From an uncultured Bariatricus sp. (GTDB taxonomy: Bacteria; Bacillota; Clostridia; Lachnospirales; Lachnospiraceae): DNA of 64,000 nucleotides. The notes under the pieces are model-generated. The model saw nothing but the letters and a program-made list of their open reading frames with translations. It was not told the DNA's origin and did no database searches. Shown piece after piece: positions 49,980 through 62,106 of this stretch. Position 1 is the first letter of the stretch; every line of letters begins with the position of its first letter. The position numbers were made by a program, and so were the translations under genes. The stretch is from NCBI GenBank assembly GCA_934320645.1, contig CAKRFP010000002.1:1-64000 (forward strand). The letters are read 5' to 3'.

Positions 49980-52900
49980 ATGGCAGAAGATTTTAAAATT
50001 AACATAGATGCCGAATTAGATACGGCTGAAGCAGAGAAAAAGTTAAATAGTCTGCTGAACGAAAAACATAAAATTACAATTGATGTAGATGTCTCGGGAC
50101 AAGATACATCAAAGAAATTAAAACAAAATATTGAAAATGGCATAAAAAATGTCAAGATTGATACATCCGCTTTGAGTAAATCTCTGGCGGATTCTTTTAA
50201 TATTTCAGACAAAAGCACCATCAGCAGGCTTCAGAAGCAGATATCATCTATGATGTCACAGCTTGGTAAGTCTTGGAATGGACAGAAGTTTGATATTTCA
50301 GATGGTTTGTTTGAAAATTCTATGACAAATGTCGTAAATACAATCAAGAAGAATGCAAAGACGTTACGTTCTTCAGGTGCTTATGATGGATTCTATGACT
50401 ACTTTAAGGATCAGAAAATCCTTGTCACTGATGCACTGAAAAGTCAACTCGGTGATGTCAATTATAAAGAGTTGTTGAATAATAACATCGGAAAGCTCGT
50501 TACCGATACGAAAAAATCAACAGCAACAATCAATTCCATGTGGTCGGAACTCTCCGGCAAATTCCCTAATTTATTTCCTGATGATATCGCAAATCAGGCA
50601 GACCAATTAAATCATGTGCTTGACATCTGGAAGAAAGCGCAGTCAGAGATTAAGAAGATTTCAGCAGAAAATATGAACTCTGTCGAGCTTGGACAAGTAG
50701 ATTCTAAGGCTTGGGAGTCTGTAGTAGGTATTGGAGCGAAGATGGAGACTGCTCTTAGACAGAGTATTACAGATGCTACACAGCAAGGAAAGACTACGGT
50801 TGACCTTGATGTAAATGTCAATGCAGAGAAGATTTCTGAAGATATAAGAAATGCAATTAAATCAGCAAGTACCGGAACAGGTGAAGCTTTAAATCTTGAT
50901 TTGGATATTAACAGTGAACAGTTATTGAGCAATCTTCGCACAGCTATCGAAAAGCTTGGGACAAGAGATGAACCAGTAAAGGTTGATATTGACGTAGATA
51001 AAGCATCATTACAGGAAAAACTGAATGCAGCTTGTAAAGATATGGAGATTCCAGTTGATTTCAAAATCGACTCGGAAGATATTACATCAAAGATAAAAGC
51101 AGCAGTTGATAATATTCAGGATATTGAACTTGACTTGAAAGTTAATACGGATTCTGTGCGTGAAGCAGTAAATAAGAGCATTGACAGAATCGAACCAGAT
51201 ATAGATAATACAGGACTTGTAAATTTACAGCAAGCTTTACATGGTGTCAATACAGCCGGATCTCAAACTCAAAGTGTCTTTTCTTCTCTTGGTGGAACAT
51301 TTAAAGAAGCGTTTTCAGCGTATAGTTTAGCAAATTTAATGCAAGATGGAATTTATAAGATCGTTGATGCCGGAAAAGAAGCTATATCCACAGTTAAAGA
51401 GTTAAATGATAGTATTACATCATTAGAGATGGCAACCGGAGAAAGCTATGATACGGTTAAACAGATGATGTCTCAATACAATAAAATGGGACAGGAGCTT
51501 GGAGCAGTCACTACAGATATTGCTGAAGGTGCGGACTCTTGGCTTAGACAGGGGAAGACGGTACAAGAGACTAATCAGCTTCTGAAAGATTCTATGGTGT
51601 TAAGTAAAGTATCTGATTTAAGTGCAGCAGATTCTACTCAATATCTTACATCTGCTATGAATGGATATAAAGTCGCAGCGGAAGATGTAATGGGAATCGT
51701 TGATAAAGTAAGTCAGGTAGACCTTTATTCTGCCACAGATGCAGGTGGACTTATGGAAGCTATGTCAAGAGTAAGTACCATGGCAAGCACAGCCGGAGTA
51801 TCAATGGATAAACTCTTGGGATTTTTGGCAACAACTGGTGAGATTACACAGAGAAATATGTCAAGCATCGGTGAATCTTTTAAGACGATATTCGCACGTA
51901 TGTCTGATATCAAAGCGCAGAATTATGAGCTTGTAGATGATGATGGAACTGTAGAAATGCTGTCAGATGTTGAATCAAGCTTGAAGAAGGTCGGTATCGA
52001 TTTAAGAAAGACTGTTACGGAATACAACAGTTATGGAGATGTTCTGGATAATCTTGCCGCAAAATGGAACTCATTAAATGAGGTTCAGCAGAATGAATTA
52101 GCAAAAGCATTTGCCGGAGCAAGACAGCAAGAAGTATTTCGTACTCTCATGGAGAATTATGATCGTGTAAAGAAGTATGAAGAACTTGCTGAAGATTCTG
52201 CCGGAACGGCAGAAAAGAAATTTAACGATAACTACTTATCTTCATTAGAAGCGAAGACGCAATCCTTGAAAGCGTCAATGGAGAGTTTATCTTCTTCGCT
52301 GATCTCTGATGATATGTATGCGGGTTTCCTGGATGGATCAAAAGCAATTACTGACTTTATCGATAAGACTAATCTTTTAAAAGGTGCGCTTGCAGGACTT
52401 GGTACAGCCGGAGGCTTGTTTGTATTTCAGAAAATTGGTCAGTTTATTAAAGAAGCCGTTACAGAATTTTCTAATCTTGGCAATGCTATGAATATGCTGA
52501 AAGTTGGCAATCTTGGAACAAGTGAATTCCAGAAGTTGCTTGTTCTGACACAGGGATTATCAGACTCCCAGATGAAGCTTGTGCTTTCCAGTACTGCATT
52601 AACAGATGCGCAGAGAGTACAGTTACTCACAAATTCCGGAGTTGCACAAGCTGAAGCAGAAGCACAGGTAGCTGCTATGGGATTATCTGCTGCTAATGGA
52701 ACAGCGACAGCAAGTACAATCTCTTTATCATCTGCTTTTGAGGGGTTATGGGCTACACTTATGGCAAATCCTTTAATTCTTGTTGCGGCTGGTGTAACTG
52801 CTGCCGTATCTGCTTATTCCTCATATCAGCAAAGCATTAAAGAAGCTGTCCAGAGTGCTTCTGAAGCAGGACAGGCTTTTTCAGAAAATTATTCCTCATT

Positions 52901-55900
52901 AGATGATAGCATCTCAAAAGTACAGGAGCTTCGGACAGCACTTGCGTCAGGAACAATGTCTGAAGAAGAAGCTTATCAGGCTAAATCCGACCTTTTATCT
53001 ATTCAGAATCAATTATCAGATTCTTATGGAAATCAGGCAGATGGAATTGATCTTGTTAATGGTAAGCTTGATGAACAGATTGAGAAGATGCAGCAGTTGG
53101 CGGTAAACAATGCCAAAGAATTTTTAAATGAAGATGATAAAGGGATCTCCAAAGCAAAGAAAGAGATGGAGAAGGAACGGTATTATTCCTTTGGAAATAT
53201 TGAGACGAATACGAAGAACAAAGATTTAATCTCTGATCTTCAGAAGATTGCAAAGAGCATTGACGGAATTGATTTAAGCGCAAATGCTGATGGGAATATG
53301 TTTGTTCAGTTCCGTGGGGATGCTGAATTAGCCGATGAATCCATCAATACTTTTATGAATAAAGTCCGGGACCTGAAAAATGAGATGGAAGATAGTGGTC
53401 AGGATACGTCTGTTTTGGACAATATCATCAAAGGTGGTAGCGAACAGCTTTCCAAAAACAAAGAAATTCTGGACGATTATCAGGAGTTATATAAGAATGC
53501 ACTTCAGGCTGATATGATTTCCAAAGGCTTTGACAAAAGTTCTCCCGCAACAGTCCTGAATGACTACACAAAGGCTGTGCAGGATTATAATGATGCTCTT
53601 GCATCTGGTGATACATCTGCAATCGATAAAGCAAAGACCGCGTTCGATAATGTGCAATCTTCCGTAGATGGAGTTGTAAAGAAATATCCTGAATATAAGT
53701 CCATGTTTGATGAAGTCGGAGATTCACTGGATGAAGCTACGATTAAATCAAACGATTTTACAAAAGCTCTTGCCGGAAAAGACTTTAAAGATATCGTATC
53801 TAAATTTAAGGATCTGGAAGATGTTGATTTAAAAGGACTCAATATCAATGGTAAGAATCTGAACAGCACACAGTCTGCTCTTAAAGCTGTAGTAGATGAA
53901 GCAATCAAGACAGGTGTGGTTGCAGATGATTCTTCTGAAAGTATTGCAAAAGTAGTTGATATGCTTGTGGATTTAGGTTATACAGCTACACAGTCAGGTT
54001 CATCTCTTACTGAAGCTTTTTCACAGGCACAGACATCAATTCAGCAAGCAACATCTGATATTTCATCTCTTCAGAGCCTACTTTCAAGTTCTATGTCTGG
54101 AAAAGGAATGTCTGCCGATGATGTGACTGCGTTCAAAGATATGTTCGGAGATGATGCAGCTTCAGCATTGGAAAAGACTGCTAATGGATATCATATCAAT
54201 CAACAGGCACTTGCTAAACTCCAAAATCAGCAGAAGCAATCTGTGAAATCTGATTATCTTTCTGCTATCTCAGAAGAACAAGAAGCACTTCAGAAGGTCA
54301 ATGAACAGATCGCAAAAGCTATTTTTAACGGTGACGATGTTTCAGGACTTCAGTCGCAGAAACAGAGTATTGAATCCAATATTTCTTCATTACAAGATCT
54401 TGCTTACCAGTATCAGAATGCTATGTCAGCATATAACCAGTGGCAAGCTGCAATGTCTGGTGGCGAAGAAGGTGATATGTACGATTCTATCCAGAGCAAT
54501 CTGGAATCTGTAAAGGATTTATACGACAAAGGACTTGTAGGAGAAAACAAATTCAAAGAGTTTGTTGATCTCATGTCCAATCAGGATTTATCTAATGCGT
54601 CTGTAGATCAGATTGTATCAGCGTATGAAGCAGCAATGCCGAAGATGGAAAGATACTTCACTGAAGGTCAGGAAGGTGCAGTCAACTTCTTGAACGATAT
54701 CCAGAATATCAATCAGGAATGGGCGCACATGAATGAAGATGGTTCGTGGGATATCAATTTTGGAGTTGGTAACGATCAGGATATTGCAGATGCACTCGGA
54801 ATTGATGTTGAAGCTGTACAGGCGGTTATGAGAAAACTCAAAGACTATGGCTTTGACGTAAATCTCGATCAGCCAGTTGCATCTCTTGATGAATTAAAGT
54901 CTGCTGCCGAGTCAGCAAAAGAATCCTTAGATGGACTTGGTGATACATCTTTGGATAGCATTAACCTGGATTCATCAAGCTTCGGAGAAGTTACTGACAA
55001 CATTGACAAAGTAAAGGAATACATTCAGACCATCAATGACTCTGATTTAGAACCGGATGTGAAAACAGAGAGACTGGAACAGGCTAATAATATTCTGGAA
55101 TATTTGGTTCAGAAACAGCAGGAAATCGGTTCGAGTGAGATAGATATTTCTGTAAATATTGATGAGTTAAACAGTAAAATCAATGATGCAGAAGAGGCAC
55201 TGAATGACTTCAAGAACAGTGATGGAACTGTGGATTTATCGGTAGAAGGTGCGCAAGAAGCTGTTACCAATCTTCAATCATTACTGTATCAGAAGCAAGC
55301 ACTTACCAATAATTCCGCTGTAATATCTGTAGATTCAAGTCAGGTAGATGGTGCTCTGGGAGATGCTATCGGTAAGATTCAGGAGTATCAGGCAGCAGTC
55401 AATAATCTGAATGCACAAACAGAACTTCAGAAAGCCGGAGTACAGATTGATACCTCTGATGCACAGGCGAAGGTACAGCAACTTGCCGGAGAGATTCAAG
55501 GACTTGATGGAGAGACAAAAGCATCACTTGGACTTGATACTAGTGCATTTGATTCTGCTCTTAACACAATCACTTCTACGAAGATAGATGTAAATGCCGG
55601 AGTAAATCTGGACCCATCTTCTCTTGGAACGATTCAGTCTACTATCTCTGCAATTTCACCGGAGGTACTTGTAAAAGCCGGAGTGGATTCAAGTCAGGTA
55701 GATGGCTATGATCCGGGAGATAAGGACGCTACTGTTAAATATAAAGTGGATTCTTCTGCGGTAGATAATTATAAACCAGATGATAAGAATGCTACAGTGA
55801 CATATTCTGTGTCAGTTGTAGGAATGAGCCAGATTACCGATCAAACAAGAAATCTTACTTATAATGTAAGTACAAAAGGTAGTTCAAAGAAATTTAATGG

Positions 55901-56628
55901 TACAGCAAATGCATCTGGTACAGCTCATGCATCAGGTGATTGGTCTGCGCCGAGGACAGAAACAGCTCTTGTCGGAGAGCTCGGAACTGAGACAATTGTA
56001 CGAAATGGTAAGTTCTTCACTGTAGGTGATAATGGTGCTGAATTTGCAAATATCCGTAAGGGTGATATCATATTCAATCATAAACAGACGGAAGAATTGT
56101 TCAATAATGGTCATGTTACTTCTGGTGGAGGACGTGCAAAGGTTGTAGGTGAAGCTTTTGCAAGTGGTACAGCTTATTCAAGCGCACATGGTAAATTAAA
56201 TTACGGCAACAGTGGAAGTAATGCATATTCATCTTCTTCCGGTTCATCATCTTCTAACACTTCCAACAACAACACCAACACTTCCAATACCAATTCAGAT
56301 ACATCATCTACAGAAAAAGCAACAGAAAATCTTGTAGATTGGATTAAGGTTTTCTATGACAGAATATCTCGTCTTGCAGATTTAGCTGAGAAAGCAATTG
56401 ACCGCGCTGTTGGACTTATCAATAAGCAAGCAGCTGCGACAGATGCAATTAACAAAGTCCAGAATGAGCTTTATGCCGCACAACAGGCAGCAAATAAGTA
56501 TCTGGAATATGCAAATCAGGTTGATCTTTCTGATGATTACAAACGTAAGATTCAGAATGGAGAATTAAGCATCGAAGACATTACGGACGAAAATGTAAAA
56601 GATGCTGTTTCAAAATATCAAGAACGGT
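49980..56628 (+). CDS. Tail tape measure protein, exon 1
   Basis: 2216 complete codons plus the first base of a Tyr codon, to splice site 56628. Joined to exon 2 it encodes 3136 residues. Residues about 470-750 form the TP901/PhageMin_Tail core: SITSLEMATGESYDTVKQMM, MAEA-like EGADSWLRQG, DAGGLMEAMSRVSTMASTAG, and an end rich in helices. A hydrophobic stretch (LMANPLILVAAGVTAAVSA) lies near 926. Long coiled coils and short repeats (SSQVDG; GDKDATVKYKV) follow. Tape measure length sets tail length; at 3136 residues a tail of several hundred nm would be expected by the usual 0.15 nm per residue rule. Unspliced, the frame stops at 56658. Confidence 0.92.
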
Positions 56629-57064
56629 ATAGATTTTATGCCGTTATAAAATCTATTTAATTGCGGGGAGTCCCCATAAAATTTAATTGGCTACAACGTA
56701 ACTGGAAACGGTAAGCGTGAATGCGGTAGAGTTCAAAACTCACAGCCCTACATGGGTAGAAACCATAAAAATAATTAAATCAGGGATAACCGGGAGTGCA
56801 AGTCTCCCAGACGCAACGAACCTCCTAAGTCATATTGATATGGAGGACGCTCAGAGACTAACCCTCTTATGGGTGGCGTAAGCCTTAATGTAAGGTCGCA
56901 AGCGATTGGCGACTTGAAAAATATAGACTATTTGAATAAAAAATGATATAATTATAAAGATGCACAGAAAGAACAAACGTTTGCAGTAGTTTGCACAATA
57001 TATGTGATATGATTTTTGGATATTTTTGTAACTATTTTTGTGTGGTATTTTTCTCTAATTTAGG

Positions 57065-57275
57065 TATAATATAAGTAAGAAAACTTATTGTTTTCTTATT
57101 ATGTTAATAGCAGGCAACTTGAGTGTCTGTTTGTCGCATAGTATATATTGCTTGGTCAGAAAAGTGATATATACTGACATCAATGGGGTTTGATGTTCGA
57201 CCACACTCTGACTAGGCTCAGTCCGAAAGAAAACATCATACAAAGGACTCTGTATTTTTACAGAGCCTTTTGTAT
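57065..57275 (+). ncRNA. Candidate small structured RNA inside the intron, with terminator
   Basis: A TATAAT (57065-57070) without a clear -35 precedes it. Stems: GAGTGT (57121-57126) with ACACTC (57203-57208) enclosing AGTATATAT/ATATATACT (57140-57148 with 57167-57175) and ACATCAA/TTGATGT. A terminator follows: CTCTGTA/TACAGAG with GG/CC and TTTTGTATTTT (57245-57280). The nuclease-like gene starts 12 bp later. It may be an attenuator or an RNA partner for that gene. Confidence 0.4.
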
Positions 57276-57291
57276 TTTACGGGAGATAAAA

Positions 57292-57918
57292 ATGGAAGAA
57301 GATATATTATATAATGCGGCAATAAAATATGCAAAATTGCGACATGTTGCGTATGAAATTATACTTGGAAGAAAAGGAAATTCATATGAATTAAAACTAC
57401 ATTTTCCATACGAATCGTTTTTTCACTTATCAGGAATGCAACATTTGGAAGATTTAAGATTTCCATCTTCAAATAAAGAACGTATTTTTAAAGAAATATT
57501 AAATGGTAATTTAACAGGTGAATATCTTAAAAAATCAGAATATTATGATACGTGGAGAATTGAAGAACGTATTACTAATTTGTACTTACTTGAAAGTATT
57601 CTCGAAGATAATAAAGTAATGTATAAAATAAATCCTAAAGCATACACACAATATACTGGCATAATTGCAGATTATCTTTTGGAATATAAGGAAAAAGATA
57701 TTTTTTATTTATTTGTTATTGAAGAAAAATTATCGCCAAAATTCCCAAAAGAGCATAAAGGATGTTCTTTCTTTAAAAAATATTTAACGGATTATACGCG
57801 TGGAACAGCCAAAAGTACATTGCTACTGTTAAATAAGATAGAAAAAATGGGTACTGAATTTGAAAATAAAATAGAATTATATAGAAACCCTTCTTTTCAA
57901 CTAAACTCAGAGCAGTAA
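57292..57918 (+). CDS. Intron-encoded PBECR4-like nuclease
   Basis: 208 residues from ATG 57292, chosen for GGGAG at good spacing; an extension to 57190 would cross the upstream terminator. LKLHFPYESFFHLSGMQHLEDL, then a conserved KSEYYDTWRIEERITNLYLLE and YTGIIADYLLEY resemble the PBECR4 family (phage barnase-EndoU-colicin-RelE-like nucleases). No LAGLIDADG, GIY-YIG or HNH motif is seen, so it is not a standard homing endonuclease. It lies between the R and S elements of the group I intron. Activity as RNase toxin is inferred from the family. Confidence 0.6.
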   Translation: MEEDILYNAAIKYAKLRHVAYEIILGRKGNSYELKLHFPYESFFHLSGMQHLEDLRFPSSNKERIFKEILNGNLTGEYLKKSEYYDTWRIEERITNLYLLESILEDNKVMYKINPKAYTQYTGIIADYLLEYKEKDIFYLFVIEEKLSPKFPKEHKGCSFFKKYLTDYTRGTAKSTLLLLNKIEKMGTEFENKIELYRNPSFQLNSEQ

Positions 57919-58065
57919 ATCACTACTGCTCTTTTCTAATATCAAAATCAAAATAAAAATCCAAAACAAATTATTCAAATAGAAGATATAGTCCAATCTC
58001 ATATGAAAGTATGAGGAGTATTTTATATACTCTTATCCGTGTAGCGAACGGGTAAAAATACAATG

Positions 58066-60827
58066 ATGAAAATTATCTCACATATCAAGATAAGGTATAT
58101 GATCTCGAAGATAAACTTACTGACCTTGCTGAGAAACGTTTATCGATCATTGAAGATGAATATGATGCGATAGAAGACATCCAGACCTCTCTTCAGGATA
58201 AGTTAGAAGCAGATCGGGATTTACTTACCAAACTTGGTACAGCAATTGATAACAGTCTGAATACGGACAGCATCAGTCAGGCAATAAAATCACAGACAGA
58301 AGTATATGATAATCTGACTAAGAAATTGGAAGAATATCAGGCAGAAGTTGATTCCCAGTTAAGTTCAGGACTTATGAAGAAAGGTTCTGAACAATGGTAC
58401 AATGCGCAGAAAAATATCAATGACTTTACTGCCAATATTGCGAAAGCCTCAGCAGAACTTATTGATTTACAGGACAAGTTACATCAGATTCAGTATGATA
58501 CTTTACAGAATATTATTGATGGATTTGCTAGAACATCTGATAAAATCAGTGCATATGTTGACTTGTTAGAATCCAGAGATGAAACAGTCCCGGAAGATTT
58601 ATATCAGCAACAAATTGATTCTAACAATGCACAGATTCAGAAACAGTATGAACTTAGAAGTAAGTACTTAAAAGAACAGGAATTATATGATGTCAATTCA
58701 GAGAGATATCAGGAACTTGCTGAGAAAATCAATGACGCAGATACGGAAGTACTGAAGCTTCAGAAAGACAATGAGGATTTAAAGGATTCCATCTATGATC
58801 TTCGTATGAAAAACATAGATGAAGCAATCCAGAAGTACAGTGATCTTGAGAATGAATTAAGCGGATTCCGTGACCTTTTAAATGAAGATGCTTTCTTAGA
58901 TAAGAATGGTGGTATCACAGATGAAGGTTTAGCGCAAATTACTCTTCTCTCTCAGAGTCTTGGGAATGCCAAACAGCAGATTGCAGATTACACCACTGGA
59001 TTACAGAAGCTGAAAGAGATGTATGACAATGGTCTAATCTCTATGGATGAATACAATGATAAAACCAAGGAATATCGTGACGGTATTCAGGGTGCAACAA
59101 AAGATGTAAAATCTTACAACGATTCTCTTATTGAGCTGTATAAGAAGTCGATGCAGTCTGAGGTAGATTATCTTAATAAAATTATTGATAAGAGAAAGAA
59201 AGCTCTGCAAGCAAAAGCTGATTATTACAACTATGATAAAAAGATCAAATCTCAGACAAAAGATATCAACAGTCTTAAAGCACAGATAGCGGCTTTAGAA
59301 AGTGTGAACAACCTTTCCGCCCAAAGTCAGAAAAAGAAACTGCAAGAACAGTTAAAAGAAGCTGAAGAAGAATTAGCTGATACAAAACATAGTCATGCTG
59401 TAGATATGCAGACACAAGGTTATGAATCTATGTCTGACGACTTAAACCAGATGCTTGAAGATACGGAATATGAAATTACTCATAATGCAGACAAACAGAT
59501 TGAGATCATAAATAATATGCTGAATAAGCAAGTATCTATGTATCAGGAAGCTTATGAGAAAATCAATTCTATCATCAAGAATACTGGTTGGGTTGGAAGT
59601 GATGCTTTTAATAACAACCAGTCTTCTATGTCTACGTCAGATGGAGCTGCTAATCAGACTGGGAATGCTTCACAGTCTCAGACTACAGCAAATACTAAAC
59701 CATCAAGCTCTGCGTCAGGTACAAAGACCGATGGAATAAAAGATAATGCTTCTGGAAATCAGAAAATTACAGAAGACATTATGAAACCTGAGAATACAAC
59801 GAATCGTCCAGTTGCGGAACTCAAGGTTTCAACAAATTCTGTTACTATCGAAGAGGGTAAATCGACATCTGTAAAGACTACGATCAGACCAAATGATGCA
59901 GCTAACAAGACACTAAATTGGGGATCAAGTAATTTATCAATTGCTACTGCTTCTAATGGAACAATTAATGGAGTGAAACCTGGATCATGTCAGGTTATTG
60001 TGTCTACTACAGATGGTAGTGGTATTACTCAGACCATCAGCGTTACTGTTACAAAGAAGCCAGATCCGCCGAAACCAACACCTACACCGAGTCATAGTAA
60101 TGGTGGAGACGGAATTCCACGAGTAGGTGATGTTTGTACTTATACTGGAACATATTACTATGATTCATGGGGTCAGCGTCCACTAGGTAATTTATATTCT
60201 GGTGTTCCAAATGGTGTTGTAATTGACAGCTACTCTTCTGTTGAGTATGGAGGTCAGGCAAAACAGACAGGTGACTTGAAAGTTCATATCAAAACTGCTG
60301 ATGGAAAATATAGTGATCTTGGTTGGGTAAGATTATCACAGCTTACAGGATATGCAAATGGTACTACTGGCGTACCAAAAGATGGTGTTTACTGGACAGA
60401 CGAAGAAGGACCGGAACTTGTTATCCCACCAACAAAGAAAGCAAAGCTTACGAATCTTCAAAAAGCAAGCGGAGTCATCAGTAATCCTGCTACTTTAAAA
60501 CTTATGGCATGGGCAGATAAACTGGATGAAAATGGTGATCTTGCAACTGCGCAAGCATTTTTAAGTGGAAACATTGTAAATCCATATAAAGCGATTGGTC
60601 AGGAGTTCGTAAAAGGAGCAACCGCAACAATTCGGAATATCAATAACAGTAATAAAGCTGGAAATATTACTGTTAATCAGAGTTATGATAGTCTGTTTAC
60701 AATCAAGGGAGATGTTACGAGAGAAACATTCCCTGGCGTGAAGAAAATGTGTGAAGAATCTTATAAATATACTTCAAAAGAAATTGCGAAGGATTTAACA
60801 AAGCTTGGCTATAAAAGTAAACGATAG
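58066..60827 (+). CDS. Tail tape measure protein, exon 2
   Basis: Starts at ATGAAAATTAT, completing the Tyr codon of exon 1, and gives 920 further residues to TAG 60827. The junction reads KYQERY-ENYLTYQDKVYD, a continuous coiled coil. Around protein residues 2798-2880 is a bacterial Ig-like (Big_2) domain: LKVSTNSVTIEEGKSTSV, TLNWGSSNLSIATAS, GSCQVIVSTTDGSG. An SH3-like segment follows (about 2900-2976). The C-terminus has the GPELVIPPTKKAKL loop common in tape measures. An internal TTG at 58326 could start a short product but has no ribosome binding site. Confidence 0.88.
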
Positions 60828-60837
60828 GTTTAATTTA

Positions 60838-60872
60838 ATGGGATGCTGCCGTGTGGTGGTGTCCCATTATTA
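60838..60872 (+). terminator. Hairpin after the tape measure gene
   Basis: AATGGGA pairs with TCCCATT around a GC-rich loop; the following T-run is weak, so this could be a processing site instead. Confidence 0.45.
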
Positions 60873-61013
60873 TGTTGAATCGATATTTTTCGATATAATT
60901 CGACATTGAATTTTGAAATATACGTTTATAAATAATTGTTTCTTGTAATTATTTATCTTATAATGAGATAAATGGTAATAAATACCAAATATACTATTAT
61001 GAGGTGGATAAAT

Positions 61014-61160
61014 ATGGGATTAGTTTACAAGGATAAAAGTGCAAGTGCAAAAGTAAACAAAAATGTAAAATCAACAATTTTTTCTAAACAGCCTAATACA
61101 ACGAATGCTCCTTCTCCTGAGAAAATTCTTAAAGAAATCAAAAAAAAGAAAAAAAAATAA
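61014..61160 (+). CDS. Small basic protein with lysine-rich tail
   Basis: 48 residues from ATG 61014 (GAGGTGG upstream): MGLVYKDKSASAKVNKNVKS, ending IKKKKKK. Highly basic; unknown role. It is 3 bp from the next gene. Confidence 0.5.
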   Translation: MGLVYKDKSASAKVNKNVKSTIFSKQPNTTNAPSPEKILKEIKKKKKK

Positions 61161-61163
61161 GAG

Positions 61164-61754
61164 GTGGTAAAAATAGATTCATTTTTAATTATATTAAATA
61201 ATATGCCTTTGTTGCTAGAATACTTCGTTCCTGGATTTGTTACGCTAAGTATTTTTAGTTTTTTCGTATCCAGAAAACATTCTAAATATTTTATCGTAAA
61301 TTCTGTTGTAGTTAGTTATATATTAAGAGCATTGTGTATATCGATACATTCTTTCATATGCAAGAAACATAAATTTGAATGGAACGAACGCATTATTTGG
61401 CTAATGGTAATAGCAGTAATAGTATCAATAATAATGATATTTTTGTATGATTCTAAAATAGTTAATTTTGTGTTTAGGAAAATCAACTATAAATCTATTC
61501 ACGATAATATATGGAGAGATGTTATAGATTATAAGAATGGGACAACGATGAGATTTATATGTGAGGATGTTTCGTATATTGGAGTGCTTGCGGAACATGA
61601 AGAGAATGGCAATGATTCTTGGTTTGTTCTGGAAAAATATATAATTGAAGAAAACGGTAGTGAAATATCATATAAAGATATTAAAGAGCAAAGTAAAATA
61701 GCAATCAATCTTAAAGACGTAAAAAGAGTTGAATTATATTATAGTGATAAATAA
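61164..61754 (+). CDS. Membrane protein, DUF6338-like
   Basis: 196 residues. Three hydrophobic helices near residues 15-35, 45-60 and 78-95 (LLEYFVPGFVTLSIFSFF first), then a soluble beta-rich domain of about 95 residues. The PGF start and topology resemble DUF6338 proteins, a weak match. The start is uncertain: GTG 61164 lies inside the GAGGTGG box, so a later non-ATG codon may be used. Confidence 0.5.
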   Translation: MVKIDSFLIILNNMPLLLEYFVPGFVTLSIFSFFVSRKHSKYFIVNSVVVSYILRALCISIHSFICKKHKFEWNERIIWLMVIAVIVSIIMIFLYDSKIVNFVFRKINYKSIHDNIWRDVIDYKNGTTMRFICEDVSYIGVLAEHEENGNDSWFVLEKYIIEENGSEISYKDIKEQSKIAINLKDVKRVELYYSDK

Positions 61755-61873
61755 CTGCGAACTGATTGAATGATGAAAATTTGGTTAGTGATTTATAAAA
61801 ATATTATAAGTGTATGAAATATGGGCGGTGCTGTAAAAGGCATCGCTCTTTTGTATAGAAAGGACACAAATAT

Positions 61874-61993
61874 ATGACAGACAGAATATATCAGAAAGAG
61901 AAAGAATTAAAGCTTCAGGAATTGGAAGAACTGAAGCAGAAATGGAAGAATGAGATTGAACAGCTGCGTCAGATTAGAAAAAATATGAGATAA
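61874..61993 (+). CDS. Small coiled-coil protein
   Basis: 39 residues: MTDRIYQKEKELKLQELEEL..., ending RQIRKNMR. One long charged helix. AGAAAGGA lies 10 nt upstream. Confidence 0.45.
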   Translation: MTDRIYQKEKELKLQELEELKQKWKNEIEQLRQIRKNMR

Positions 61994-62106
61994 TGCTTGC
62001 AAATTTACGCTCTATGGTCGAAATAAAGAAGAAAATGATACAAGCTGGTTAAGCATACTATATATAGATTAAAAATAGAAAAATATACAATATAAGGTAG
62101 AAAAAC

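Larger units (their letters stand above)
56629..58065 (+). ncRNA. Group I self-splicing intron in the tape measure gene
   Basis: 1437 nt. P1: exon end AACGGT (56623-56628) pairs with the guide GCCGTT (56640-56645), with the U-G pair at the splice site. P10: exon 2 ATGAAA (58066-58071) pairs with TTTTAT (56634-56639). P7: CTCAGAGACTA (56850-56860) and GAAGATATAGTCC (57982-57994) are the classical R and S elements, with GACTA/TAGTC pairing. A P9 hairpin CTCATA/TATGAG follows S. The last base is G (58065). Splicing joins the two tape measure frames exactly (Tyr TAT across the junction). An ORF and a further structured segment lie between R and S. Confidence 0.92.

Noticed and set aside
57190..57291. 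Longer start for the intron-encoded gene
   Set aside because: The extension passes through the hairpin terminator and has no ribosome binding site; ATG 57292 has GGGAG.
56640..58330. Tape measure gene as two broken genes (frameshift or pseudogene)
   Set aside because: The break has complete group I intron signals and the exons rejoin in frame, so an intron explains it without damage.
58326..60827. Independent 833-residue gene starting at TTG 58326
   Set aside because: No ribosome binding site, and the frame extends upstream without a stop to the intron splice site, continuing the same coiled coil.
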